A DNA stretch of 64,000 nucleotides from Minwuia sp. (GTDB lineage: Bacteria; Pseudomonadota; Alphaproteobacteria; Minwuiales; Minwuiaceae), in the NCBI GenBank assembly GCA_029210175.1, contig JARGPL010000015.1, forward strand, positions 1 through 64,000, given 5' to 3'. The notes under the pieces are model-generated. The model saw only the letters and a list, made by a program, of their open reading frames with translations, searched no databases and was not told where the DNA came from. Positions within the stretch are counted from its first letter, which is position 1. The number at the start of each line of letters is the position of its first letter. Position numbers and translations under genes: made by a program. This document shows, piece after piece, positions 51,431-60,385 of the stretch.

Positions 51431-52432
51431 ATGGGCCGTCAGGTCATCATTCAGGAATTGCCGAAAGGCGAACTGACGGCTGAACACTTCAGCCTGCAGG
51501 ATGCGCCGACACCTGCCCCGGGGGAGGGGGAAGTACTGGTGCGCACCTGCCTGATCTCGATCGATGCTGCCAACCGGGCCTGGATGCAGGGTGCCACCTA
51601 TCGGGAGGCCGTGAAGGCCGGGGACGTGATGCATGGCTATATCGTTGGCGAAGTCATCCGGTCCGGCGATCCGGCATTCAAGGCCGGGGATCTGGTCGAG
51701 GGTGAGGGACGCTGGGCGGAGGAAGTGATCTGCAGCGCCAGGGGGTTGCAGAAGCTGCCGGCGCATCGCCCGATCTCGCATCAGGTATCGGTGCTCGGCA
51801 TTGCTGGCAAGACCGCCTATCACGGGCTGGTGGGGGTCGGGTTGCCGAAGCCGGGGGAAACGGTGGTCGTGTCTGCGGCTGCCGGTTCAGTTGGAATCTT
51901 CGTGGGCCAGATCGCCAAGGCATTGGGCTGCCGCGCCGTCGGTATCGCGGGCGGCGCCGAGAAATGCGCCTGGCTGACGGAGGAACTCGGTTTTGACGCG
52001 GCGATCGACTATCGTGGCGGCAACCTGTTCCGTGAATTGAAGGCCGCATGCCCCGATGGCGTCGACATCTACTTCGACAACGTTGGCGGCGAGATTCTGG
52101 AGACCGTCCTGTTCCAGATGAACATGAAGGGCCGTGTGGTCTGCTGTGGCGCGGTCAGCCAGTACAACGCCACTGCGCCGACCGGTCCGCGCAACCTGCC
52201 GGGCCTGGTGGTCGTGAAGCGGCTGCGGATGGAAGGTTTCATTGTCATGGATTTCGAGGATCAGGATGCGAAGGCGGTGGCCGACCTGTCCGGCTGGGTC
52301 AAGGACGGTCAGGTCAAGGTGGTCGAGGACATTGTCGAAGGGCTGGAGAATGCGCCTGCGGCCCTGGTCGGGCTGCTGGCCGGCGCCAACCGTGGCAAGC
52401 GGATGGTGCGTGTCGCGCCGGACCCGGCATGA
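51431..52432 (+). CDS. NADP-dependent MDR-family oxidoreductase (alkenal/one reductase type)
   Basis: A 333-residue zinc-free medium-chain dehydrogenase. Family landmarks are the AAAGSVG nucleotide loop (about 157-163), GIAGGAEKCAWLTEELGFDA and YFDNVGGEILE. This pattern is that of leukotriene-B4 12-hydroxydehydrogenase/curcumin reductase-like enzymes, which reduce alpha,beta-unsaturated ketones and aldehydes with NADPH. ATG at 51431 follows GGGGAGC. The NUDIX gene starts 10 bp downstream, so they form an operon. Confidence 0.88.
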   Translation: MGRQVIIQELPKGELTAEHFSLQDAPTPAPGEGEVLVRTCLISIDAANRAWMQGATYREAVKAGDVMHGYIVGEVIRSGDPAFKAGDLVEGEGRWAEEVICSARGLQKLPAHRPISHQVSVLGIAGKTAYHGLVGVGLPKPGETVVVSAAAGSVGIFVGQIAKALGCRAVGIAGGAEKCAWLTEELGFDAAIDYRGGNLFRELKAACPDGVDIYFDNVGGEILETVLFQMNMKGRVVCCGAVSQYNATAPTGPRNLPGLVVVKRLRMEGFIVMDFEDQDAKAVADLSGWVKDGQVKVVEDIVEGLENAPAALVGLLAGANRGKRMVRVAPDPA

Positions 52433-52442
52433 GGGCTGAAGC

Positions 52443-53093
52443 GTGAGTTCCGGGAATGACGCCGCCTGGCAGCAGGCGCATGCGGCTGGGCGGCTGGACA
52501 GCCATATTCGTGAACAGGTCGCGGCGTTCGAGCCGCATCCGCCGGAGCGGACGCGCCTGAAGGAGGCTGCGGTCACGGTCATTGTCACCCTGAACGACAG
52601 TGGGGAGCCTGTCTTCGTGCTGACCCAGAGGGCATCGAAGATGCGCAATCATGCCGGTCAGTGGGCGCTGCCCGGTGGGCGCATTGACCCCGGAGAGGAT
52701 GCACCGACTGCCGCCCGGCGGGAGATCGAGGAGGAAGTCGGCCTGACGCTGGCTGACGGGCATCTGTTCGGCCCGCTGGACGCCTATGTCACCCGTTCGG
52801 GCTATGCGATCACGCCGTTCGTTGCCTGGGCCGAACCCGGCGCACGTTTCACCCTCAACCCTGCGGAAGTGCAGGCCCTGCATCTGGTGCCGTTGAGCGA
52901 CCTCGACCGTCCGGATTCGCCGCAGTTCGTTGATATTCCGGAAAGTGACCGTCCCGTCATTCGTCTGCCGATTATGGACAAACACATTCATGCGCCAACC
53001 GCGGCGGTGCTGTTTCAGTTCCGGGAAGTGGCGCTGTACGGGCGCGCCACCCGTGTGGCCCATCTGGAACAGCCTGTGTTCGCCTGGAAATAG
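52443..53093 (+). CDS. NUDIX hydrolase, probable CoA pyrophosphatase
   Basis: A 216-residue NUDIX protein. The box GGRIDPGEDAPTAARREIEE continuing EVGL (about 79-101) is intact, and upstream LTQRASKMRNHAGQWALPGG matches the CoA-diphosphatase (NudL) subgroup motif LLTKRS-x-x-L-x-x-H-x-G-x-x-x-x-PGG. Start is GTG at 52443. It would cut CoA or acyl-CoA diphosphates in the cytosol. It is in operon with the upstream reductase. Confidence 0.87.
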   Translation: MSSGNDAAWQQAHAAGRLDSHIREQVAAFEPHPPERTRLKEAAVTVIVTLNDSGEPVFVLTQRASKMRNHAGQWALPGGRIDPGEDAPTAARREIEEEVGLTLADGHLFGPLDAYVTRSGYAITPFVAWAEPGARFTLNPAEVQALHLVPLSDLDRPDSPQFVDIPESDRPVIRLPIMDKHIHAPTAAVLFQFREVALYGRATRVAHLEQPVFAWK

Positions 53094-53209
53094 GCACCCT
53101 GACGCAGTATCCCGCCGGTGCCCGCGCGGGCTGCGACAAATCCAGTTCTGCCGCGCCAAGATGCTTGCAGGGGCAGGGGCACTCCGCTATCTCGTGGCTT
53201 GTGCCGGAT

Positions 53210-53286
53210 CGGGGCGTAGCGCAGTCTGGTAGCGCACCGGTTTTGGGAACCGGTGGTCGTTGGTTCGAATCCAATCGCCCCGACCA
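53210..53286 (+). tRNA. tRNA-Pro (anticodon TGG)
   Basis: A full cloverleaf: acceptor CGGGGCG pairs with CGCCCCG, anticodon stem CCGGT/ACCGG encloses loop TTTGGGA with anticodon TGG, the T-arm has TTCGAAT, and CCA is encoded at the 3' end. Confidence 0.96.
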
Positions 53287-53330
53287 TCCGGCATCCTGGT
53301 GTCCCGTTGTTCCACGTAAAGGGTGATGAC

Positions 53331-53624
53331 ATGTCCGCGCGCATCTATCGTCCCGCCAAGACAGCCATGCAGTCAGGCCGGGCCAACACGGTCCGCTGGC
53401 GCCTGGAATTCCGCGCCGAGGCCGCCAGACGTCCCGATCCGCTGATGGGCTGGACCAGTATCGATGGCACCCAGTCTCAGGTCCGCCTGGAGTTCGATAC
53501 GAAGGAACAGGCGCTGGCCTATGCCGAAAAGCACGGGATCGAGGCCACTGTCCACGAACCCCGCGAACGCAAGCTGAAGCTGCGGGCCTATGCGGACAAC
53601 TTTGCCTTCACCCGGGTGATCTGA
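53331..53624 (+). CDS. Complex I accessory subunit, NDUFS4 family
   Basis: A 97-residue protein with ARIYRPAKTAMQSGRANTVR, WTSIDGTQSQVRLEFDTKEQ and the C-terminal KLKLRAYADNFAFTRV, which matches the ETC complex I subunit (NDUFS4/18-kDa) family. In alphaproteobacteria and mitochondria it is a peripheral-arm accessory subunit of NADH:ubiquinone oxidoreductase. The ATG at 53331 gives the family N-terminus; a longer frame would run into tRNA-Pro. The gene sits between two tRNA genes on the same strand. Confidence 0.92.
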   Translation: MSARIYRPAKTAMQSGRANTVRWRLEFRAEAARRPDPLMGWTSIDGTQSQVRLEFDTKEQALAYAEKHGIEATVHEPRERKLKLRAYADNFAFTRVI

Positions 53625-53661
53625 CAGCCATACGCTGTTTCTGCTATTCTTACCCGACAAT

Positions 53662-53738
53662 GCGCCCTTAGCTCAGCTGGATAGAGCACGAGCCTTCTAA
53701 GCTTGGGGTCGCAGGTTCGAGTCCTGCAGGGCGCACCA
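53662..53738 (+). tRNA. tRNA-Arg (anticodon TCT)
   Basis: A complete cloverleaf with acceptor GCGCCCT/AGGGCGC, anticodon stem CGAGC/GCTTG around loop CTTCTAA (anticodon TCT, reads AGA), T-loop TTCGAGT and an encoded CCA. Confidence 0.96.
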
Positions 53739-54047
53739 TTTCCTTCTCGATCTCGCGGCAACAGGCTTCGGTCGTACCGCTTATCGGGTGCCCATGTGGG
53801 TGATCGCACCGTCGCCTTCCGGGCGCGCCAGGGATCGAGTTCGTCTTTCCGTTCTGACCGATCTATCAATTTTCAAATATCCTGGCGTCAGGCAGGATAT
53901 GGTCGGGCCTCTGCTTTCGCAGCAATCGCCGCAGTTTGATCAGAATTCCTCTCCCGATGACCATGAATGCTGTCAGCAGAAATGGTTCCTTCATCATGAG
54001 GTCGTAGGTTTGTCATCCGTCCTGATCGGACACCCCAACTGGATGCC
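53739..54047. other. Intergenic region, nothing recognised
   Basis: About 309 bp between tRNA-Arg and the CHASE-type kinase. Short frames here lack coding character. No integrase or attachment-site duplicate of the tRNA 3' end was found within the gap, so it does not look like an island boundary. Confidence 0.4.
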
Positions 54048-55841
54048 ATGTCTGTGACTGAATTCCTGCCTGAGAATGATCAACTGAAGGCTGAGCGCGA
54101 CAGCATCCAGAAATCCAGTCGCCTGCACTGGTTTCACTGGGCGGTCGTGATCCTGTCTCTGGCCCTGATAATCGGTGCGTGGCAATTTTCCAGCCAGCAG
54201 GTTCAGGAAAAGACGCAGGCGCGGTTCGACCGTGCCGCCACGCACACCGTCGATCTCATCACCGATCGCATGCGCAAATATGAGGAAGGCCTGTGGGGAG
54301 GGGTCTCGGCCATCCATTCACATGGCGGCACCATGAGCCGTGATGAGTGGAGGGATTTCGCTGCTGCCATGAGAATCGACTTGCGGTTTCCCGGTATCAA
54401 CGGAATTGGCGTCATTCATCAGGTCGCGCCGAGGGACCTGCCAGTTTTTGTCGGATTGCAGCGGCAATTGCGACCGGACTTTGCGGTCCATCCGACCCAC
54501 GCCAACAGTGAATTGCTGCCCATCACCTATATCGAGCCGGAGCAGATCAACGCCGAGGCCGTGGGCCTGGACATAGCCCATGAGGAGAACCGATATACTG
54601 CTGCAATGAAGGCGCGCGATACCGGATACGCCCAGATTACGGGCCCGATTGTTCTGGTGCAGGACCAGAGCAGGACCCCCGGTTTCCTGTTCTATACGCC
54701 TGTCTATGGCGACTTGTTGCACGATACCGTCGATGAACGGCGTCATGATTTCGTCGGGCTGGTATATGCCCCGTTCGTATTCAGGAACCTGATTGAGGGA
54801 ACACTGGAGACCAGTCGTCGCCAGGTCAGGATCAGGATCAGTGACGGCGGCGAAACCCTCTATGACGAGGGAAATGCAGCGAGGGACGCGGACAGCAATC
54901 AGAACTCTGCCTATGCCCAGGTACGCAGTGTCGAGATGTACGGTCGAAACTGGACATTCAGGATATGGCCGACCGACCCTTTTCTGGAAGAGAACGCTTC
55001 GGCACAACCACAGATCATTCTGGCTGGCGGCTTCCTGATTGATGGACTGTTGCTGCTGCTGTTCATTTTTCTGACGCGGGCGAACCGACGGGCCATTGAA
55101 TTTGTCGATTCCGCGACCGGCCAGCTGCGGCGCAAGACGACACAGCTGCTGAGATCGAACGAGGAACTGGAGAGCTTTGCCTATGCTGCATCTCATGACC
55201 TGAAGGCGCCGTTGCGCGGGATCGCCAACCTCGCCACGTGGATCCGCGAAGACCTGGGTGACGATGTGCCAGGGGACGTCGGGAAGCATGTGGAACTGCT
55301 GCAGGGCCGCGTCAGGAGGATGGAAAACCTGCTTGAGGACCTTCTCCAATATGCCAGGGCGGGGCGGGGGACTGTGGCGCCGCAGGACGTTGATCTCGCG
55401 ACCGAACTTCAGGACATGTTTGAACTCATTGCATCATCGGTCGATTTCAGGCTGGACCTGCAGCATCCGGTGCCGTCTGTCTTCACTGCCCGGACACCGC
55501 TGCTGCAGGTGTTCCATAATCTTGTCAGCAACGCCATCAAGCACCACGACAGCAAGAAGGGTGTGATCCAGGTCTCTGCCGAAGATCTGGGTACCCACTA
55601 CAGGTTCAAGGTCAGCGATGACGGGCCTGGTATTTCCCCTGATTTCCACAGAAAGATCTTCGAGATTTTTCAAACTCTCAAGGGCAGAGATGAGGTGGAG
55701 GCAAGTGGCATCGGGCTTTCCATCGTGAAGCGTATAGTCTTGTCCGCTGGCGGAGAAATTGAGGTTGATTCGGACCCGGAGAAGCACCGGGGAACGACTT
55801 TTGCCTTTACATGGAAGAAGGACTGGCGTGAAACCTCTTAG
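54048..55841 (+). CDS. CHASE-domain sensor histidine kinase
   Basis: A 597-residue membrane kinase. TM1 (about 29-49) and TM2 (about 328-348) bracket a periplasmic region that reads as a CHASE domain (FPGINGIGVIHQVAPRD, ITYIEPEQINAEAVGLDI, GFLFYTPVY). The cytosolic part has His383 in ASHDLKAPLRGIANL, the phytochrome-type dimerisation motif, and an ATPase domain with NLVSNAIKHHDSKKG and ASGIGLSIVKRI. CHASE domains bind small diffusible ligands such as cytokinin-like molecules; the ligand here is unknown. A stand-alone receiver follows 141 bp downstream on the same strand. Confidence 0.9.
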   Translation: MSVTEFLPENDQLKAERDSIQKSSRLHWFHWAVVILSLALIIGAWQFSSQQVQEKTQARFDRAATHTVDLITDRMRKYEEGLWGGVSAIHSHGGTMSRDEWRDFAAAMRIDLRFPGINGIGVIHQVAPRDLPVFVGLQRQLRPDFAVHPTHANSELLPITYIEPEQINAEAVGLDIAHEENRYTAAMKARDTGYAQITGPIVLVQDQSRTPGFLFYTPVYGDLLHDTVDERRHDFVGLVYAPFVFRNLIEGTLETSRRQVRIRISDGGETLYDEGNAARDADSNQNSAYAQVRSVEMYGRNWTFRIWPTDPFLEENASAQPQIILAGGFLIDGLLLLLFIFLTRANRRAIEFVDSATGQLRRKTTQLLRSNEELESFAYAASHDLKAPLRGIANLATWIREDLGDDVPGDVGKHVELLQGRVRRMENLLEDLLQYARAGRGTVAPQDVDLATELQDMFELIASSVDFRLDLQHPVPSVFTARTPLLQVFHNLVSNAIKHHDSKKGVIQVSAEDLGTHYRFKVSDDGPGISPDFHRKIFEIFQTLKGRDEVEASGIGLSIVKRIVLSAGGEIEVDSDPEKHRGTTFAFTWKKDWRETS

Positions 55842-55982
55842 ACGGTTCCGCCGACAGTTGGATTCGCACAGGTCAGACAGACAGGCGGGCCGGTGATGCG
55901 ATCAAGCGATGGAGCGGTCGTGTGCCGGTCGCTTCGAACCGGTGACCTGTCCAGAACAACCAAGGCTCGGTAGGTGTCTCTC

Positions 55983-56441
55983 ATGGCAGAATGGAACGAC
56001 GTGCATTCGAAAGTCCCGAGATCCAGGGAAGTGACTTTTCTGCTCGTGGAAGATGATGAGGTTGACGTGCTGGCCATGCAGCGCTCGTTCAGGGCGCTGA
56101 AGATAGCAAATACGCTGGTGGTGGCGCGCAACGGCCTGGAGGCGCTTGATCTGCTGCGGGGGGAAAACGGGGCAGCGCCGATAAGCCGCCCCTATATCGT
56201 GCTGCTGGATCTGAACATGCCGCAAATGAACGGCATCGAGTTTCTGGATGTTGTGCGCCAGGATCCCGAACTGAATACGATGGTCGTGTTCGTACTGACG
56301 ACGTCGAACGATGATCAGGACCGGGTTGCGGCGTACAGTCGCCACGTGGCGGGCTACATCGTGAAGGCCCAGCCGGAGGATACCTTGCCCAAGGCGATCG
56401 AAATGCTGACGCATTATTGGCGTATCGTTGAACTGCCTTGA
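55983..56441 (+). CDS. Single-domain response regulator, Rcp1-like
   Basis: A 152-residue receiver. Acidic pocket EDDEVD (about 23-28), phospho-Asp76 (VLLDLNMPQMNGIEFLD) and conserved Lys near residue 124 (GYIVK). The two extra inserts resemble Rcp1-type regulators that pair with phytochrome-like kinases of the SHDLKAPLR group, as found just upstream. ATG at 55983 follows GGTAGG; a GTG at 55974 is the alternative. No output domain, so the signal must pass by protein contact or phosphotransfer. It is convergent with the GGDEF-EAL gene. Confidence 0.9.
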   Translation: MAEWNDVHSKVPRSREVTFLLVEDDEVDVLAMQRSFRALKIANTLVVARNGLEALDLLRGENGAAPISRPYIVLLDLNMPQMNGIEFLDVVRQDPELNTMVVFVLTTSNDDQDRVAAYSRHVAGYIVKAQPEDTLPKAIEMLTHYWRIVELP

Positions 56442-56472
56442 ACGCGGGCCGCGCGCGCGAGAGTTGCCCTGG

Positions 56473-58320
56473 TCAGGGAAAGCTGGTCCGTGCGATCTGC
56501 CATGCGAGGACGTCGGCGGCGGGCAGGGGCCTTGAGAACAGGTAGCCCTGAGCCTGATCGCAATTCAAGTTGAGCAGATGAACGCGCTGCTCGTCTGTTT
56601 CCACACCTTCTGCGATCGCAAGCTTTCCAAGGCTGTGGGCCAGGGCAATCGTCGCATTGACGGCCGCTGCGTCCGTGGGGCTGGATAGCATCCCGGCAAC
56701 AAATGAAAGATCGATCTTCAGGCTGTCGCTTGGCAGTCCGGTTGCAAGGGCCAGTGATGAATAGCCTGTTCCGAAGTCATCTATGGCGACCTTGATGCCC
56801 ATATCCCGCAAGGCGGCCAGTTTTTCCATCGCGGATGAAACGTGGTTCAATGCCGCCGTTTCGGTTACCTCGAACTCAAGCTGGGCCGGGGCCAGCTCAT
56901 ACCTTTCGAGCAGCCTCTGGATATCAGCGGCAATGTCCTGCTTGAACAGCTGTATGGCGGAGAGGTTCAGAGCAATCGAGACGTTTGCCATGGCAGTACC
57001 CTGCCAACTGCGAATGGTGCGGCAGGCCTGTTCGAATATCCAATCCGAAAGCGAACTGATCAACCCGGTCTCCTCGGCCGCCGGAATGAATTCCCCGGGA
57101 GAGATCGTACCAATAGTCGGGTGTACCCAGCGTGCCAGGGCTTCCGCACCGACCATTTCACCTGTTCGCAGGCAGATCTTGGGTTGAAACGCCAGGCTGA
57201 ACTGCCCCGCCGATATGCCGACGGGCAATTGGGTCTTCACAAGGTGCGTGCGCTGGATTTCCCCGTTCAATGCGTCATCGTAGAACTGGAACATGCCTCT
57301 ACCGGCCGACTTTGCCCGGTAGAGCGCGGCATCTGCTTGCGAGATGATCTCCTCGGGCGTGGTCGTGTCGCGTGGCTCGAACAACGCAACGCCGATGCTG
57401 GAGCCGATCTCGAGCCGGTTGCCCAGGATTTCGAAAGGTTCCGCAAGCGCCCTGGTCAGTTTCTCGGCCACACCGGACGCAAACAGCGGTTCGTCCAGGT
57501 TGTTGATGATCATGGCGAACTCATCGCCGCCGAGCCGCGCAACAACGTCCGTATCGCGCACCGTTTCGGTCAGACGTCTCGCGACCTCGACAAGCAACCT
57601 GTCACCCGTCTGATGGCCGTGTGTGTCATTGATGGACTTGAACCGGTCAAGATCCAGAAGCATCAGGGCGATGTGCTGGCGGGAACGAGACGCTGACTCC
57701 ATCCCGATTCGAAGCTTCTGGGCGAACATCATCCGGTTTGGAACCTGGGTCAGCAGGTCATGCTGGGCCAGCCAGCGATACTCCTTTTCACTGGATTCGG
57801 CACGGGCCAGAATCGCTTCTGTCGCGCGCTGTGCTTCCTCCAGCGCATCGGCCTGATCAAACAGCATCTGCCTCTGGCTCATCGCTTCGGTCGCGAAGCG
57901 CAGGCAGCGTTCCAGTCTGCTGGCGGTCAGTTCCCCTTTAACGAGGTAATCAAGCGCACCAACGCGCGTTGCCGCCAGATCGACCTGGCGATCTTCCTGT
58001 CCGGTCAACAGGATGAAAATCCTCGGGTCCCGCTCCTTGATCGTCGATCTGATGAGATCGATTCCGGACCGCGCACCCAGCGAATAATCGATGATGTGAA
58101 TCTCATGCTCGCCTTTGGCGAGGACCTTTTCGGCCTGTTCCCAGGTCGTCGCGACCTCCAGGTCCTGCGCATGTCCGAAGATCTGGTTCAGCAACCGTTT
58201 CAGAACGATGAAATCAACTTCGTCATCGTCAACAATGAGAATTCGCTTGTTCCCGGGCTGTGCGCTATCGTCTGCAAATGGGCTCTGATCCTGCTGCAAC
58301 AGGTTGTGCATGTTGGTCAT
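56473..58320 (-). CDS. Receiver-GGDEF-EAL protein (c-di-GMP turnover)
   Basis: A 615-residue cytosolic protein. Receiver with Asp78 (IIDYSLGARSGIDL), a helical linker (about 145-185), GGDEF at 264-268 (ARLGGDEFAM) with an intact RxxD inhibitory site at 255-258 five residues upstream, and an EAL domain (393-395, GAEALARW) with DDFGTGYSS and EGVET also present. Both cyclase and phosphodiesterase sites look complete, so the net direction cannot be predicted. The start at 58320 is chosen for the short polar N-terminus before the receiver; the frame is open further to 58770 without coding character. The nearby kinase and receiver are likely partners. Confidence 0.9.
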   Translation of the reverse strand: MTNMHNLLQQDQSPFADDSAQPGNKRILIVDDDEVDFIVLKRLLNQIFGHAQDLEVATTWEQAEKVLAKGEHEIHIIDYSLGARSGIDLIRSTIKERDPRIFILLTGQEDRQVDLAATRVGALDYLVKGELTASRLERCLRFATEAMSQRQMLFDQADALEEAQRATEAILARAESSEKEYRWLAQHDLLTQVPNRMMFAQKLRIGMESASRSRQHIALMLLDLDRFKSINDTHGHQTGDRLLVEVARRLTETVRDTDVVARLGGDEFAMIINNLDEPLFASGVAEKLTRALAEPFEILGNRLEIGSSIGVALFEPRDTTTPEEIISQADAALYRAKSAGRGMFQFYDDALNGEIQRTHLVKTQLPVGISAGQFSLAFQPKICLRTGEMVGAEALARWVHPTIGTISPGEFIPAAEETGLISSLSDWIFEQACRTIRSWQGTAMANVSIALNLSAIQLFKQDIAADIQRLLERYELAPAQLEFEVTETAALNHVSSAMEKLAALRDMGIKVAIDDFGTGYSSLALATGLPSDSLKIDLSFVAGMLSSPTDAAAVNATIALAHSLGKLAIAEGVETDEQRVHLLNLNCDQAQGYLFSRPLPAADVLAWQIARTSFP

Positions 58321-58553
58321 TCCATGAAGTTCGGTCAACTGGCTGTCGCTGTTCCTGTCCGAATTGGATAGGCGGAATTGATTTAGATTTCGTAAGCCTT
58401 GCTCCTGGCCTCCCGGCTCGGTTCTCCAAACGGCCTGATCTGTCGTCGGTTCGGGCGGTTGCGTCTGCAAGCTCCTGCCTCCCGCGTGAACACCTTGGCG
58501 ATACTGGCGGTACTGGTTAACGTCGGGCAGCGATGAATGACCGGGGAATCCAG

Positions 58554-59438
58554 ATGACCGCACCAGACATGCCGATCTCCAGCGCCCGTGTCGGCGAAGT
58601 GCTGGGGCAGATCGAGACCGAAATGACTCCCCGGCGGCTGCTGGCCTATGCCTCCGGCCTGCTGCTGGACGACGAGGTCTATCTGGATGATGCCCGCCCC
58701 GGTGGTGTCGAGATGATGCCGGCCATGTGCGCCGCCATCGAATGGCCGTTGTCGGACGGTGTTGCCACATCGGAACGGCTGGGCATCACCCTGGCGCAGT
58801 ACAGAAGCGTCGGGGTTCACGGCGAACAGGACAGTCTTTTTCACCGCCCGCCCCGGATGGGGGAGCGATTGAAGACCACGGGCGTGCTGGAAACACTGAA
58901 ACAGACCCGCGCCGGCATTCTGATGACCTGTCGCTATGACACCGTGGATGCCGATGGCGCACCGGTCTTCACCAGCTACAACAGTGGCATGTTCCGTGGC
59001 TGGCGACTGGATTGCGATCAGGCTGGCACGTCGACGCGCCAGGCATTGCCTGCCGCGACCCTGGATGATGGCTCGGCGGCGACCGATCTGATCGCGGTGC
59101 CGCGCTACCTGCCCCATGTCTATTCCGAGGGCGGGCCGATCTGGAATCCCATCCATACCGAGCGCATCGTGGCCCTGGCCGCGAACCTGCCGGATATCAT
59201 CCTGCATGGCACCGCAACCTGGGCGCTCACCATGCAAAGCGTCATTCGCCATTACGCCGACGGCGATCCCCGGCGGCTGCAGCGGTTCGGCTGCCGCTTC
59301 TCAGGCATGGTGATCCCGGGGGAGGCCGTGACAGTCCGACACCGCGCCGCTGGTGGCGGCCGCATCGCGGTGGATGCCCTGGACGTCCGCGGCAACCCGG
59401 TCCTGACCAACGGCATCGCCGAGATCGGGCCGCGCTGA
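58554..59438 (+). CDS. MaoC-like double-hotdog acyl-CoA hydratase/dehydratase
   Basis: A 294-residue protein with two hotdog halves. The second holds the MaoC hydratase motif, here NPIHTERIVALAANLPDIIL (about 196-215), and GTATWALTMQSVIRHYADGD. The first half (LLAYASGLLLDDEVYLDD) is the degenerate FAS1-DH-type fold. Such proteins hydrate 2-enoyl-CoA. The conserved aspartate after NPIH is not obvious (TE instead of VD), so activity is not certain. ATG at 58554 has GGGGAA upstream; ATG at 58533 is possible. Confidence 0.82.
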   Translation: MTAPDMPISSARVGEVLGQIETEMTPRRLLAYASGLLLDDEVYLDDARPGGVEMMPAMCAAIEWPLSDGVATSERLGITLAQYRSVGVHGEQDSLFHRPPRMGERLKTTGVLETLKQTRAGILMTCRYDTVDADGAPVFTSYNSGMFRGWRLDCDQAGTSTRQALPAATLDDGSAATDLIAVPRYLPHVYSEGGPIWNPIHTERIVALAANLPDIILHGTATWALTMQSVIRHYADGDPRRLQRFGCRFSGMVIPGEAVTVRHRAAGGGRIAVDALDVRGNPVLTNGIAEIGPR

Positions 59439-59770
59439 GGCTTTTTGGCTGGGGCTGTCGCTCTTGCCGCTGCGCGGCGGGGCATCGAAGTCTGGATGAT
59501 CTTCTGCAACGGAAAACTGCCGCAAACCGCCCATGGCGGTGCGACCCCGGCATCGGTATATCGAGACCCGCTGTCGGCCTGAGGCACACAGAATGAAATC
59601 CGATCAGCAGATGCCAACTACAGCTTGAATGACTACCAAACCGGTCCAACGGATGGGTAGCAGCTCACCCCATAGACAAGCAACGCTCGATCAATGTGCG
59701 ACGCGCGCACTGGCGTTCAAAGACAGGCGTTTGACGGGCGTAGCCACCGACTTCGCAAGGATGGCGGTCA
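59439..59770. other. Accessory gap with transposase remnant
   Basis: About 330 bp between the MaoC-like gene and higA. Apart from a short IS3-type transposase end (listed separately) no coding sequence is convincing. This is the left edge of a scar-like region reaching to 60.9 kb. Confidence 0.45.
59481..59582 (+). pseudogene. IS3-family transposase (OrfB) C-terminal remnant
   Basis: The frame encodes GIEVWMIFCNGKLPQTAHGG followed by ATPASVYRDPLSA and a stop. Active IS3-type integrase-fold transposases end with W-x-x-x-YN-x-x-R-P-H-x-A-H/L-GG-x-TPA-x-VY. Here the pattern is clear but R-P-H has become L-P-Q. Upstream sequence does not continue the domain. It is a decayed fragment and is called from a short motif only. 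Confidence 0.5.
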
Positions 59771-60079
59771 TCATGCTGCTTTCGTCAACGGCTTCGCCCG
59801 GTCGATCCGCTTGCGCTTTGCCGCGTCGTGCATCGCTTCCCACAGATCGTTGCGGCGCTGGAGATTGAGCCAGAAGTCGGGACTGGTGCCGAATACGCGC
59901 GCGAGAATAAGCGCGGTCGCGGCGGTCACGTTGCGGCGGTCGTTGCACAGTTCGTTCACATGCTTGCGCTGCACGCCCATTGCCTCGGCCAGAGCCGCCT
60001 GGGTCAGCTCCATCGGCTTCATGAATTCCTCGATCAGGATTTCCGAAACGGGAACCGGTTTGCGCTTGGTCATCAACAT
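59771..60079 (-). CDS. higA: HigA-family antitoxin
   Basis: A 102-residue XRE-type protein of the HigA/VapI group. IEEFMKPMELTQAALAEAMG (about 17-36) and VQRKHVNELCNDRRNVTAAT form the helix-turn-helix, and FGTSPDFWLNLQ is the family tail. It should bind and neutralise HigB and repress the operon. GAGGTG lies 5 bp before the ATG. It follows higB by 9 bp, the normal toxin-first order of hig loci. Confidence 0.92.
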   Translation of the reverse strand: MLMTKRKPVPVSEILIEEFMKPMELTQAALAEAMGVQRKHVNELCNDRRNVTAATALILARVFGTSPDFWLNLQRRNDLWEAMHDAAKRKRIDRAKPLTKAA

Positions 60080-60088
60080 TGGTTCACC

Positions 60089-60385
60089 TCATCGGTAGCT
60101 GTGGTCGTCGAGGTAGACGCCGCTGGCTTCGCCCTTGCCGCCGTCCCAGGTGAAGATCAGCCGCCATTGCTTGTTGACACGGATCGAATGCAGGCCAGCA
60201 AGATTGCCGCGTAACTTCTCGAAATGGTTGCTCGGCGGCACGCGCAGATCCGGGTCGGTCACCGCGTCATCGATCATCTGGAGTTTGCGAAAAAACCGGC
60301 TTTCGAGACCGGCGGGAATGCTACGCGACTGCGCGTCATCAACAAAGAAGGTGCGCAGCCACTCATCCCGAAAGCTTGCGATCAT
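60089..60385 (-). CDS. higB: HigB-family toxin (RelE/ParE superfamily)
   Basis: A 98-residue HigB: residues FRDEWLRTFFVD, RSIPAGLESRFFRKLQMIDD, LRVPPSNHFEKLRGNLAGLH, SIRVNKQWRLIF and the end DDHSYR match the family. Related toxins cut mRNA on the ribosome. GGAG lies upstream of the ATG. The frame is intact, so the module may be active. It lies next to IS remnants, consistent with horizontal gain. Confidence 0.92.
   Translation of the reverse strand: MIASFRDEWLRTFFVDDAQSRSIPAGLESRFFRKLQMIDDAVTDPDLRVPPSNHFEKLRGNLAGLHSIRVNKQWRLIFTWDGGKGEASGVYLDDHSYR

Noticed and set aside
53210-54047. tRNA-flanked genomic island
   Set aside because: Both tRNA genes are complete, the gene between them is a conserved respiratory subunit, and no integrase or duplicated tRNA end was seen.
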